The translations under genes and the position numbers were made by a program. The notes beneath the pieces were generated by a model. The model made no database searches. It was not told the DNA's origin and saw only the letters and a list, made by a program, of their open reading frames with translations. Positions 24,914 to 39,066 of a DNA stretch of 64,000 nucleotides are shown here, piece after piece; positions within the stretch are counted from its first letter, which is position 1, and each line of letters starts with the position of its first letter. Source of the DNA: Balanoglossus misakiensis (lineage: Eukaryota > Hemichordata); NCBI GenBank assembly GCA_040954595.2, contig CM082590.2:1364001-1428000 (forward strand), given 5' to 3'.

Positions 24914-25243
24914 TTAAGCGGCGCGAAACACTGATAAGAACTCCAATGTAAATAGCTAGAGTAAACTGAGATTGTTATGCTGAAGTGGGCATCTGGTTAC
25001 GTTCGTTTTGATCATTAGAACTGTTTAGAGCAGTTCTGTATCAACACACTCTGGGGGGTGTCCTGCTTCGAACATGTCTAAAACACATGTGTACACTGAG
25101 AGGGGCAACACGACATGTTGATACAGAGCTATGTAATCAGTTATGATCATTGCAAATGTAACCAGATGCCAACGCATTCATAAAGTCTTTGTTTACTCTG
25201 GCTAATTATATTGGAGTTCTTATCAGTGTTTCGTGCCGCTTAA
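24914..25243. mobile_element. 330-bp TTAA-flanked MITE
   Basis: TTAA at 24914-24917 and 25240-25243 enclose long inverted arms of about 50 bp: GCGGCGCGAAACACTGATAA at the left, complement GTTTCGTGCCGC at the right, continuing through AGAACTCCAAT and AGAGTAAAC. The inner arms stay partly complementary (ATCTGGTTACGTT / AATGTAACCAGAT), so the whole folds back. Confidence 0.88.
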
Positions 25244-25409
25244 GTGATAGGCGTTGTAACTCATAATACACAAAGTGTATGGTGAAATTTCTCGACTATC
25301 GTTCCCCTCGGTCGCAGATGACATGTTTACTTTCCATTTCGCACACGAGCAATGTGTTGTTTTTGAATTGAGCGTGCATCATTTTTCAACTGATTACTGA
25401 TGACGTCGT

Positions 25410-26151
25410 TTAAGGTGGCATTGCATGAAAACTTGTGATTTTTGCCAAATTTTACTTTTTTACATAAATCGGTAGGCCTAACTACTGACCCACACCCTGA
25501 CTAATACGTCTTGGCGGAAATGGTGCATAATCACTCCAAAATAGCACTTTTCTGAATGAGTTCACAGCTTAACAAATAGGTGTCAACAATGCAAATGGTC
25601 GTTTTTCTCAGTTTGCATTTTCGCTGCTCTTGACAACTTCAGACAAAAATAGCTTCGCTCTGCGTTGGCCGAATTTGCTCAAATTTTAACTGGGGATTGT
25701 GTATGACATATCCAACAAAACGGTATTTTTGTTAGTCGATAAAGTGTCCCTGGCGGGAATAAACTCTGATTCAATACAACTCGCCGTGAATTTGATCAAA
25801 TTTTACTAAAAACCTAACTTTCAAACACTGTTACTCCACAATGGAAGCAGATAACGCAAAACAAAATTACCGTTTTTTGCACGTGTACTCTAGTTTCGAA
25901 TGACATATTAAGATGCATGATGCATGGTCAACTTTTTTACCTATTTTAAATTTCATGACATAATATCAAAAAATGGGTTTTTTCACCCAAAATCGCCACC
26001 ATTTCCGGGGATCAATAATATTTGCAACTCAAACAAAAGTTCAAAATCTCAGCTTCCAGAATATATATGGTTTATGGGGGTTTTAACGTTGTCTTTGATG
26101 AGAAATAGGCCTCTGAAAAAGTCTCGACGGTTTCATGCAATGCCACCTTAA
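25410..26151. mobile_element. 742-bp TTAA-flanked TIR element
   Basis: TTAA at both ends (25410-25413, 26148-26151), with inverted termini GGTGGCATTGCATGAAA. The interior has no transposase and several non-coding AT-rich stretches. Same TTAA rule as 9286-10972, 24914-25243 and 32596-32944. Confidence 0.85.
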
Positions 26152-26568
26152 AGCCCCAGTATTTCTCGTGTGTATCCATTTTTCATCATCGAAAAAAGCC
26201 CGTTTTTCCTGTACATTCGTCATGGAATACTACATAATGAAGATAGAAGAAAGGTTTGGGCAACTGCAGCTATGTGCAAGCTGTAAATATTGCCCGTAAC
26301 ACTTGAAATGATGCGCGGGTTTGTTTACAACGGAAATGTTGTACATCTCGATCAGCAAACGTGCCACTTTGACATTTGATGGTCAGACCATTTTCGGATT
26401 TGTTCTGGTTCCATCGACTGATTTCTCCCATAAAGTTATCTTCCCAAAATTTCGCCGAATTAGTGCGCATTTCTTCGCTGAGTCGCTTGATTTGGGGCGA
26501 CCAAACCTCTTCCGCATAGATTCACATTTGAGTGCGCATGCGCACTAGTCACGTGTGTCAACAGAGCC

Positions 26569-26594
26569 TGACTTTCTGTCCGGACAGAAAGTCA
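26569..26594. repeat. Perfect 26-bp palindrome
   Basis: TGACTTTCTGTCC and its exact complement, without a spacer. Location is intronic. Confidence 0.9.
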
Positions 26595-26811
26595 TTCTTC
26601 ACTCGTTATATTGTAAATTGCATGTGGTTATGAGCAGAGCTGGGGATGATGACTGTTCGATTCAGTATCAATTATCATCTACTTTTAGAAATTATAGATG
26701 CCGTTTCAAACAAAATTTTGCCCCTACGAGAAATACTGAGGCTTTAATATGGATGAGCACAAAAAGAATGTATACCATGTGACTATCGATTGACGAATCA
26801 GAACACAGACT

Positions 26812-26849
26812 GTGGTGAGGTGTGTTACAATTGTAACACACCTCACCAC
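26812..26849. repeat. Perfect 38-bp palindrome
   Basis: GTGGTGAGGTGTGTTACAA followed directly by its complement. Outer words CAGACTG (about 26806) and CAGTCTG (about 26858) extend the inverted symmetry. Possibly the core of a small snapback element. Confidence 0.9.
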
Positions 26850-27151
26850 GTTCAAAACAGTCTGTTTTGCGGGGTCACTAACAGTCCCTCGGGTTGTAGA
26901 CGTATACTGTTACCCTCTCGGCCAGTCAACATGTGTATAATGTTGTATGCAGACTACTGCTGTACAGTGTTCTTTGGAAAAGCGTCACAGGATTAGTCAC
27001 ACGATAATGTGACAAATAAATACAAGTGGCTGAGCACACGCAAAAGAATATATGCAAAGTTCTATGGCTGTTTTTCTCACATGGTGTCTGTTTATTTCAT
27101 TGTGTCTTCAAATTCCTGGCTTCACCTATTAGCCAATCAGAAGGACTATTA

Positions 27152-29453
<2,302 letters not shown>

Positions 29454-29692
29454 TTCTCACTGGCACGTTTACACCGGTGCTACACCGGTGCAGATTCAAC
29501 TCCGACGGAAAAGAGTAAGTGAGAACGCTTTACACCGGTGCTGGGCCGGTGTTAATTTGTGACGACGATGGGTGGTGGGTCAAGGCCAGTGCTGGGCCAG
29601 TGCTCCGACGCAAATTTTCAGTGAGAACGCAAAGATAAACAAACACCGTTCAAAAGCGCCACCCTGCCGTGACTTTTGGGTATATTTACGAG

Positions 29693-30947
29693 CACAGTCC
29701 CTCAAGAAAGATGGTCGGGAATCGCCTATTGTTCGGACGTGTGAACGAGAGGATAAGCTGTAGGATGCGCATTCGCTCTACTACACCCACGATGATTTTC
29801 CCGATATGTTAGTTATGTTTCAAGTATATTCCAATTCAGTACATTAAATTCATTCGACATGCTTTTAAAGACAAGGGAAGTGCACATTTTGCATATCAAA
29901 TCACTTCTTGTAGCACCCACGGGTGTTGTAATTTTCAACTGTGGATTGTGGGCATATACACATTTTGCGGATGTTTCTGGGACCGCTTTAATTTGACCCT
30001 TTTTTCGATGTTTTTTTCTCGATAAATGTTACAAAAAGCTATGTATGTTAACTCCAATATATAAGGTGTTAGGCAACTATATCGAAAATGAACTGTCTAT
30101 TATACTTGTGCCGAAATCGGTCATTTGCATCGTTGTTTGATTTTACACTGAAACAAATGGTGGCCTAATGTAAATAAGGTGGCTTCAATATGAAATGGGC
30201 GATTTTTCATTCTCTTGATCATGATAAGTCTTGTATTGGTTTTGGTGATCTTTGGTACTAAATTCTTGAGCTATCAGGATATGACTGGTGATGTTCAACT
30301 TTTACGAAAAATACAAAACCATTTTCGAGCGAGTGAGTGCTTTCCAAGATGCCAGTGTGATCGGGTGTGTTCACACTGCTTCAAGTGTGTCGCGTTTTGA
30401 CCCTTCAAAAATGCGGTTTTTCAAATTCGATAGCCATTGTTAACCTTCTAATTAAGTTGTATTGTATAAACACCATGCATTGGTTCAATATAATTTTGCC
30501 AAAGTGATTAAATGTTACCGATAAAACTGTATGAAAATTGAGTTGCACTGATCGCCGTCGAACAGAAATGATTCAGCCCTATGCACTGTCTTCGATCACT
30601 CACTCAACGACCTGGGTCACTTTCCAGTACGTGTTCCTGGTTTGCGTTCTGATGGACAAGGTCAGGGTTAGAATAAGAGTCACAAATCTGCGTGTTGGTT
30701 GAGAAACTGTATCTTAAACGACATTTCTACAACAATAACAGCAACAGTACACAGAAATTTTCCACACATGTGCTAAATAAATTATGATGCATTCTAGAGA
30801 AATGACATCACTGCATATGCTAATCTGATGCAAATGACTTCGACATGCTTCCGATCAACATCCAATAAACATTTCAGCAAACCATAATGAGCATCATAAC
30901 AATAGGGGCCCTGAGAGTTTCCCAACTGTCTTTCTTAAGGGACTGTG
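29693..30947. mobile_element. Nested 1.26-kb TIR element
   Basis: Inverted ends CACAGTCCCTCAAGAAAG and (reverse complement of the right end) CACAGTCCCTTAAGAAAG: 18 bp with one mismatch. Flanks are TTACGAG on the left and TTACAAG on the right, a 7-bp near-perfect target duplication. The relative at about 49842 has a single TTATTAG at this point, i.e. an unoccupied site. The interior contains copy 2 of the 580-bp dispersed repeat. Confidence 0.8.
30270..30843. repeat. 580-bp dispersed repeat, copy 2
   Basis: Same-orientation partner of 4864-5443, with near identity through the CACTCACTCAACGACCTGGG and AGGTCAGGGTTAGAATAAGA segments. Part of the nested element 29693-30947. Confidence 0.85.
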
Positions 30948-31407
30948 TTACAAGGTAACCCATTGTCTTTGGTAGTTTCCATTGTGAAGTCAATCACACT
31001 GGACGTGAGTGGTTTTCTAACCATCCACGGTTTGCCAGGTCTGCAACACTTCTGTCTGCCACCAACTTTCAGAAGGTTCTCTCGATCACCGAAAAGTTGA
31101 GGCATTTTCCATTTATGGATTAACATTCATTTACTTCTAAACATTATCAAAACTGTCATGAAGACGACAAAGTCGTCTAGAACGCATATGCAGGTATAGA
31201 AACTGAAACTTGTTGCTGTAATGTCCTTGACGTCCACAATTTTGTTAGTTGCCGTGTTGCTAAACATGGCCATTTAGACAGTGTTTATTTCAAAATAGTG
31301 TCCAAAAATTTAGTGTGTGGACGCACAGAGATTCTGTGGGCTAATCCCCTGTGTTTGCAGAGAGTAAACACTGGCCCTACACCGGTGTCGAAACTTTTAG
31401 TGAGAAC

Positions 31408-32595
31408 AAGGCTTAAAATTGTCTTTCTACAACCCAAACACTCATTGTTTCATGTGCAGGAATTTATGTTTCTATAGCGATGCAAATGATATGAATACTC
31501 AGAAACAATCAAAAGAACATGAGAGTCAGCTTGAATTACTCAACACTATGACCGACAATCACTATTATCTGACAAGGCACAACAAGTTGTGTTTGACTAG
31601 GCCCCACTATGAAAAACAATGCACAAGGCACATTTGGAAAACAGCTACATGTACCTGTCCTACTTCAACATACAGCAATTCATTGATGCATAAACGCACA
31701 CCCATTGCAACACCCCAGAGGTTTCATTTGAAAAAAATTAGACTGTCAAGCTAGCAGTTTCTCAGAAAGGACATTTTGATTCAATTAGCACACCAGTTTT
31801 AACATTGCTATATGAGTATTTTAGCATTGCTGGATTGAGCTCTCGCTCAATCATAATTGTATAATATAATAGGGGTTTTATCGATTTGTCGAATGCTGCT
31901 GTAACAAAAACAATGTTAATTTGTATTTTTGCAACCTATATTTTTAAAGGAAAATGTCACCTATGTTAAACTTTGAAAAAAAAATAAACATCAATTTGTC
32001 AGTCAATGTCAGCCTGTGACTCTCACAAAATTCCAATGGAAGTGACTGTTCAAAGGATGATGATGAAACCTACTGTGTTCAATTCTCACCCGAGAGCAGA
32101 ACTGTACTGAACAAAGAACCTGAAACAATCACATAAAGAGATGAAAATGATGGCAGACATGTGTTAAATCCAGTAATCAGATTCAACAACAGAACTGAAG
32201 TGATGTCTGGTGCCAGAATGTTGACCTCACCGCACAATCACCATGATTGTACCTACCATCCATACAAACCCTCCAGAAGGAAGAAACACTAGCATGACCT
32301 GAGTTGACCTCAGTGACACTGAGATTATGAACTGAACTGAATTGACACTGCAATCGCCAGACACTCAAAAAGTTGAACTGCCAATTGTTGACTGGTTATT
32401 GAATTCTTTCAGGTGAAAAATATTACTAGAGTTTAGATAAAGTATTTTTGTTTACTATTGGTAAAAAAAATTACAAGATCATTTCAAAAACTGTGAAAGA
32501 CAAAGTTTGAAAAGCAAATCAAAAGCCAGGACTGTTCCATTGAAAAGACCTGAGATGACATACACACATTGACTGACTGGAAGAAAAACTGTATT
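31408..32595. other. Intronic spacer
   Basis: No recognised gene. A small hairpin TTGAGCTCTCGCTCAA occurs at about 31834-31849. Confidence 0.4.
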
Positions 32596-32944
32596 TTAAA
32601 GGGACAAAGTCTCTTTTTCGCTGCCGGTTTTCCATTAATTATGTTTGATACAAGACCCCTTTTATGTTAATGTACATGGAGATATATAGTGAATCAACGT
32701 TCCACCACACACAACTTCCATCCGACTTGCAGATACGAGAGTGAAAAACTCGCCAAAATGAATAATCGGTGTTTACCAGTTCTTCATTTTGGGCAAGTTT
32801 TTACTTTCATATTATACATGTGGGATGAAAGTTTTAAGTGGTTGAATGTTGATTCACTTTATATCCACATTAACATAAACGATGTCTTGTATCAAACATA
32901 ATTAATGGAAAAGGGGCAGTAAGAGAGAGACTTTGTCCCTTTAA
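32596..32944. mobile_element. Complete palindromic TTAA MITE (349 bp)
   Basis: TTAA then AGGGACAAAGTCTC at the left; GAGACTTTGTCCCT then TTAA at the right. The arms remain complementary over much of the length (GTTTGATACAAGAC / GTCTTGTATCAAAC, GTGAATCAACGTT / AATGTTGATTCAC, GTGAAAAACTCGCC / GGGCAAGTTTTTAC). Reference copy for the fragments at 4676-4863 and 14934-15033. Confidence 0.9.
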
Positions 32945-33285
32945 TTAAGATGAGGACTGACAAATATGATGTTGATTGAGGTGTTACACACCTCGAAATA
33001 AAAGGTCATCTGATCATGTTAGATTTATACCTAGGATACTATGACTTCTAATCATTTAATCTATGGAACAAGTGACCTATCGGTCAAAAGAGCTCTGCTG
33101 ACTTTAACAGTGTAACCTGGGCGATGATATGAATACCCGAGGTTTTTATTCATAACAATTGTATTCTATTGAACAAAACCAAACATAAACATCACAAGTA
33201 TTTATCAAAATTCAGCTTGATTCATTGTGCTAAAGAAAGAAAGAAAGAATTGAATCCTAAAGAACAACATCAAAAGGAAGCACCA

Positions 33286-33612
33286 AGGTTCTAATTTGCA
33301 TATTCATGACCCCATCAAAATTTCAATTAACAAAATCAGGTAGGGGCACCATAACACACATTCCTACCAAATTTCAGCTCCATTGTACATGTAGTTATGG
33401 AGAAGAAGATTTTTGACCAAAAATTCTATTTTTAGATCTAATTTGCATATTCATGACCCCATCAAATCCAAATTAACAAAATCAGGTAAGGGCACCATAA
33501 CACACATTCCAACCAAATTTCAGCTAAATATGCCAAGTTGGTTTAAAAGACGATTGAAATACCAAAAGTTGACGGACGACAGATGACGGACGGACGGACG
33601 ATGGACGGACAC
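33286..33612 (+). repeat. Dispersed repeat with internal duplication and ACGG tail
   Basis: Two direct copies of a segment starting TCTAATTTGCATATTCATGA (about 33291 and 33437), each followed by AAATCAGGTA...GGCACCATAACACACATTCC. It ends in a run of GACGGACGGACGG words (about 33571-33612). The layout resembles the 3' end of a widespread retroposon-like repeat in marine invertebrates; exact class unknown. Confidence 0.6.
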
Positions 33613-34485
33613 TTATCAACCTACTGCTAAAATCAAAATTTCTGCATGGGATATGGGGTACTTGAAACCTTCATAGAGTGGGAGGGGGGATTTGAAATAA
33701 AGATGCATCCCCCCCCCCGACCAAGTTGTTTGCTAACTCTACCTAAATGATCTTTTGATAGCAGGTGTTGTAGACAGCATTGACGTCACTAGAAATCTCA
33801 CAGACTCTAGAGTGTCCTTTTCTGTATTCATGGGCTACACACAATTTGTCAAATTGACGTATATAACCAGTATAAAAATGCAGTATGTGATTCCACTTGA
33901 ATCATGAGAGCTTTAAGTGTAGGATACAATAAAGCTCTTGTCAATAAACTACATGTAGAGTCACATACATTGCAAAGGTTTTACTGATTTATTCAGCATT
34001 AGTACAGAAACTATTAGGACATTTATTTCTTTTCTAAATTTGCTAAAGTGTAGTGATTCTATATATGATTCTGTTAGTTAATTAAAGTGCTTGAGTGAAA
34101 AGATATTTAAATATGGCTATAGTCTAGATATTATGCTTTTTACGGGGGACAGATTTGTGTTTAGGCAGATTTTAAAGGCGAAGGCCTCACCATTAAATCA
34201 TACTAATGGGATATAGTGAACATTTATTGCCTGGCCATGAGGGCCATAGCGGCCGTTTATTACACCCGAGGGGCTGTGAGTTACCAGAATCATAGGCTAT
34301 TTCCCGATCACGGTCACGTGACCAACCGGTCACGTGACCAACGTGGTCACGTCAATCAACGTCGCGTCGTCTGACACAATGGCCACCGCTGAAGATGTCG
34401 TCTGCCAACCTCAAGAGAAAATTGCAAGATTTTCCCAACTGTTAGCATGAGGTTTATTATAAAACACCTATAGCCTGGCCTATAT

Positions 34486-35141
34486 TTAAATAATAACACA
34501 TGATAGCGAGGGCAATATCACGATTTGAAGCCTGCACGAGGGATGGTGATCTCTGACTATAATATTGATGATGCCCGAGCCGCAGGCGAGGGTATCATCA
34601 ATATTGTGGTCAGAGATCACCAGCCCGAGAGCAGGCTTCAAATTGTGATGTTGCCCGAGCATCATGTGTTATTAATTTTATTACGCCGAACATTTGAACG
34701 TACATACAAGGCAGGCATAGAAGAACGTAGACGCGCGTCCATATGTCGTATGTTGCTGAGAATGTAAAATGTCTCGATCTCCCAAGAATTATACGATACC
34801 TACTTCGAACTTAGATTATTTTGAAAATACTGCACTGTTGGTTGCGATTTTGTTGTATTTACTGTCCGTTTGCGGTAAAATATCGTCCAGTTGAACAGGT
34901 GTTAAGCCTATGTGTCGCTTTGAAGCCATAGATGCGGGAGTTGACTGATCGTGGAGGAAGCCATTGAACGACAGTTTGGAACGCGCAGAAGTCGCGCGCA
35001 GAACACAAAACAACCCAGCGGGCAATATCAGCGCACGCGACAGGGCTTTATCAACTCTAGCCATGTTATATCACTTTTTTTCTATATCACGTGAGCGCGT
35101 CTCAGCCAATCACGAATATGGTATAATACGTGAGGTGTAAT
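34486..35141 (-). mobile_element. Hairpin-ended 656-bp element, copy 1
   Basis: Near-identical inverted partner at 37451-38113. One end (34486-34678) is a snapback hairpin of about 193 bp: arms read TAATAACACATGAT, GGGCAATATCACGATTTGAA and GGTGATCTCTGAC, with apex CCGAGCCGCAGGCGAGGG. The other end is GGTGTAATAAT, weakly inverted to TAATAACACAT. A short minus-strand reading frame lies between. Confidence 0.8.
34816..35064 (-). CDS. 82-residue reading frame in the hairpin-ended element
   Basis: ATG at 35062-35064, stop at 34816-34818. The N-terminal half is basic and hydrophobic (MARVDKALSRALILPAGLF). The C-terminal part, TPVQLDDILPQTDSKYNKIA, faintly resembles the leader segment before the DNA-binding part of Crypton/KIAA1958-type tyrosine-recombinase proteins, but no catalytic domain is present. 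The inverted copy at 37533 carries one extra G in the run after LPAGLF and is frameshifted, so only this copy is open throughout. It may be a truncated first exon or a fossil; function not assigned. Confidence 0.35.
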   Translation of the reverse strand: MARVDKALSRALILPAGLFCVLRATSARSKLSFNGFLHDQSTPASMASKRHIGLTPVQLDDILPQTDSKYNKIATNSAVFSK

Positions 35142-35270
35142 AATCGGGCCATAGCAGCCATTTTTACCCCCTACGGCCTCAAGGAAATAGCATGTGATTC
35201 TGGTAACTCACAGCTCCTCGGGGGTAATAAACAGCTGCAATGGCCCTCATGGCTCGCCAATAGGTGTTCA

Positions 35271-37094
35271 ATATACAGAATTTCCACATTTTGTCAAACC
35301 AATTTCCCTGTCTTCCCATACTGGTGGCATGATAAGCTTTTGTGTTTAGCATTGTAAGGTTGTGGACTTCTCAAATTTCAAAAGGTAGAATATTGTTATT
35401 TTCCTGACTTTTATCAAACATAGCAAGAAAATACGGTGTTTCTATGTTAGCTCTAAGGGGGTCTAAAATATTGTGGATACTGCTGAGTCAGCACTTTCTC
35501 ACACTCCTAATGCTATAGTTTTCCTATGGAGAAAATATCTAAACAGCTCTATCAAAAATCAAGCACAGTGACATAGTAGTGTCCAGTATTTGCTATATGC
35601 GTCTGTGAGGGCGCTATTGATAATACATCATCAGTACATCCTCCTCCTTGTTGTTCAGAGCCAGAGACGGCAATGGTCTACGCTGAATAATGTAGTATTT
35701 GTTAGTATGCAGTGCGTAAGTGTCCAGTCATTAATAGACGACAAAACAATAGTGTTTTCTTTAAATCTTGTAGTAATACTCCTCTTTTGGCACCTGAAAT
35801 TTTAAGGAAAATGACAATATTGCAATACTGTTTTCTCAAAACCTATGACCTATGGAATATGGAATGATAACCATAAACTGCATTTAGGTATTCTTCTAAC
35901 CTGAACACTCCACCACCATAGTTCAATCCAAACCCAATTGTTTTTATGATAAAGTTGGACCTCTAAAGAGGAAACTGGGGGTGAAAGGGTTAAAAGATTC
36001 CCCTTTCCAATGAATCCCATAAAATTGTTCAAACTTCAAAACTGCGGCAAGAGGAACACAAAACCAGTATTCACTCACTGCTCTTTCTGCCACGCCTACA
36101 CACATTCAAAATGATTTTTTTTGTATCAGGATTTTTTACATCAAAGACCAATCACATTGTAGAGGGTGCTCTCCTATTCCAAATCTTTTCTGTCATGTGA
36201 CCAGGGTACTGTACTAATTTGCAATAAAATACCAAGTACATCCCATTCTGATTTTCAAAGATCAAATCCTTTATGTGAAAATGAGGTTATGAAAAAAGAG
36301 CTTTCCAATGACCTCTAAGGTCTCACAAAATCTCACACATTAATTTTCAAGCTACAGCAATAATGTTGAATGTTCAGAACATAACACTAGACATGTTTTC
36401 CCCTAGAGAGCCAAATGGAATGAAAAACCAGGGTTGATACAAATGACGTTCCTAATTTTAATATATATCTCTTGCAATTTACAAGAATTATGAGTAATAA
36501 TAACAGAGTACAGCCACAGAAGGGGGAATTTTTTCCATTAATGCATCAGGAGAAATGTTTACGACCAGTTTTTTGAACTGGAGTATTAAAGTGCATGTAG
36601 TAATTCACAATCAAACCAGCTTAATAGGTTGATAGTGTTTGTTACACAGTGATTTTAGCAAGTATTTCCAAATCATTTCAGATCATTTGATTTGGCTCAT
36701 GCTGACATTATTATTATACTAGGCAATACATCTTGATGAAAAACACAGAAATATTTTGACCGTTAATTTTTTTTTCTTTGACCTGGGCACAGATACCTAA
36801 ACATAGCCATTTGTCAAGATATGTCCTGACAGCAGAGTACAAAATGAATGATACAATATAGCTACCATTTTTTTATCCATCTCACATTCTTAGCTGATCC
36901 ATAAACAGCCACGGTATGTCGATCTACACACAGCTAACAATAACAGCCCTACTATACATCGACTGAAATGTCTAGACAGACAACAAATAGATCAAATGAA
37001 GTCAAATTGCTAGAGTAGAATCACACCAAATAGAGTCTGTCTACTCAATCATATTTGTAATTTCTGATTTTACAGCACCCAAAGGGCTTTTAGA
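35271..37094. other. Spacer between the inverted element copies
   Basis: About 1.8 kb without recognised genes or clear repeats, AT-rich. Confidence 0.4.
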
Positions 37095-37420
37095 ATTAGA
37101 CACAGAAATGTCAGTGTGTTGAAAGGCTTATCACTACTGGAATTATTTTCAAACAAAAAAAACACTTTGTAGCTGAACTCATACTGTGATATGGTAAATT
37201 ATTACTGTAGAATGAAATCCCAAACAAAAACCACTGAATACGATATTTAGAAGTAGACACCACAATTTTAGTGTTTTAAAAGGCTTATAACTATTCATAT
37301 TTCATTAATTATACTGTCATCAAACTAAAAAACCTATGTATGTGAACTTATACCAGTACTAAGTTATGGTAAATTATTACTATATTAAATACCAAACCAA
37401 AACCACTGAATAGGCTATTG
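37095..37420 (+). repeat. Diverged tandem duplication, about 150-170 bp unit
   Basis: Two successive copies share AGACACAGAAATGTCAGTGT/GTAGACACCACAATTTTAGTG, AAAGGCTTAT, TATGGTAAATTATTACT and AAAACCACTGAATA in the same order. Confidence 0.6.
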
Positions 37421-37450
37421 CACTGTGTATGTCTTAACAATTATATAACC

Positions 37451-38113
37451 CATTATTACACCTCACTTATTATACCATACTAGTGATTGGCTGAGACGCG
37501 CTCACGTGATATAGAAAAAAAAGTGATATAACATGGCTAGAGTTGATAAAGCCCTGTCGCGTGCGCTGATATTGCCCGCTGGGTTGTTTTGGTGTTCTGC
37601 GCGCGACTTCTGCGCGTTCCAAACTGTCGTTCAATGGCTTCCTCCACGATCAGTCAACTCCCGCATCTATGGCTTCAAAGCGACACATAGGCTTAACACC
37701 TGTTCAACTGGACGATATTTTACCACAAACGGACAGTAAATACAACAAAATCGCAACCAACAGTGCAGTATTTTCAAAATAATCTAAGTTCGAAGTAGGT
37801 ATCGTATAATTCTTGGGAGATCGAGACATTTTACATTCTCAGCAACGTACGACATATGGACGCGCGTCTACGTTCTTCTATGCCTGCCTTGTATGTACGT
37901 TCAAATGTTCGCCGTAATAAAATTAATAACACATGATGCTTGGGCAACATCACAATTTGAAGCCTGCTCTCGGGCTGGTGATCTCTGACCACAATATTGA
38001 TGATACCCTCGCCTGCGGCTCGGGCATCATCAATATTATAGTCAGAGATCACCATCCCTCGTGCAGGCTTCAAATCGTGATATTGCCCTTGCTATCATGT
38101 GTTATTATTTAAC
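37451..38113 (+). mobile_element. Hairpin-ended element, copy 2 (inverted)
   Basis: Reverse complement of 34486-35141 with few differences: one inserted G after position 37590 that breaks the 82-residue frame, and changes such as TTGGGCAAC for TCGGGCAAC. The snapback hairpin occupies about 37921-38113. Outer TIR arms seen around copy 1 are absent here. Confidence 0.8.
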
Positions 38114-39066
38114 TCAAATCTGGTTGCAAAATGGTGTGGACTGATATATGTGCACTGGAATCTTGACAGACACATGCATATAACTCTTTAATGTGTCAAA
38201 CTTTGCTAATGCATTTTTTTGTCAATAAGAATGTCAATGATTCTCATTGAAGGAAATTTAGGAAAGTGAAAAGATTTCAATTTTTATCAACTCTGGAACA
38301 ATAGCTGAGAAAATTGGCAGATTTTTGAGCCCCCAAAAGTTCGGAGTCACGTACAACTGCAGTGATGAGCCCATGCATAGGGGCAAGTACCGGAGTTCCC
38401 CTGAGCACTGTTATTTTGTTGTTCTTTTCTTCACAATTTGCAACTTTGCCAATAGCAGTTCTAATGGAAATTCGGTAATGTAACTTTGACAGTGGTGCAT
38501 GCAATAATCCTGAATCTTTAGGTCAAGGTCAATATATTAGTTGCACACATTACAAGTGCAATCATTGTGTATTAATTACATTTGGGAGATTTCTACAAAA
38601 TGCTCCAATGTCCCAATTACTGCTAAATCATTTATGCCATATAAGAACACAGAGAAATTGCCAACTCTCCCCCAATAAGAACAGTTTCTCCCAATCAAGA
38701 GAATGTCTCATCCGTGTTTTGCTGCTAAGTTTGCTGGCCTGGGGTCCAGGAAAGGGATTCCTCTGTTATAGCCCCAGTTAGCGACAGTTCAGTAGCTGTG
38801 AACAGCAGCTACGCCCCAGTATCATGCATGCACGTCGAATATCGAGCAATACCTGAACCCCTTCCCGGCCCTATAAACAGTTGGCCTTGGGATTGGGAAG
38901 CAACAACCCAATCTTGAAACATTAGTGGATGACTGTCTTTTAGATAGGAAGGGCTAGCACCATGGACAACCATCGAAACTGCACTGAAGTCAGGCATCGT
39001 GTTGACTGAAAACAATAATAAAACATTCACTTAAACACTGTGTGTCAATGACAGTTATAATCTTAC
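38114..39066. other. Intronic spacer next to XKR exon 1
   Basis: No exon or repeat recognised; ends at the XKR exon 1 donor. Confidence 0.4.

Larger units (their letters stand above)
29454..31407. mobile_element. TIR element (TTCTCACT termini) carrying a nested insertion
   Basis: The left end TTCTCACTGGCACGTTTACACCGGTG has an inverted counterpart at the right end (CACCGGTGTCGAAAC...AGTGAGAA, about 31379-31407). Left-end sequence contains several ACACCGGTG words and a CTGGGCCGGTGTT / CTGGGCCAGTGCT pair. A second copy at 49609-50052 aligns to the left 240 bp and then directly to the segment beginning at about 30952, skipping 29693-30947. The element itself is thus about 0.7 kb plus a nested 1.26-kb element. 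Confidence 0.8.
34217..35270. mobile_element. 1.05-kb outer TIR element around a hairpin-ended element
   Basis: Imperfect inverted repeats of about 95 bp: CATGAGGGCCATAGCGGCCG and GGCTGTGAGTTACCAGAATC on the left, with their complements at 35180-35270 (GATTCTGGTAACTCACAGC, TGGCCCTCATG). The inner 34486-35141 block also exists at 37451-38113 without these outer arms. The inner block is therefore probably an insertion in the outer element, or an independent module. Confidence 0.65.
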
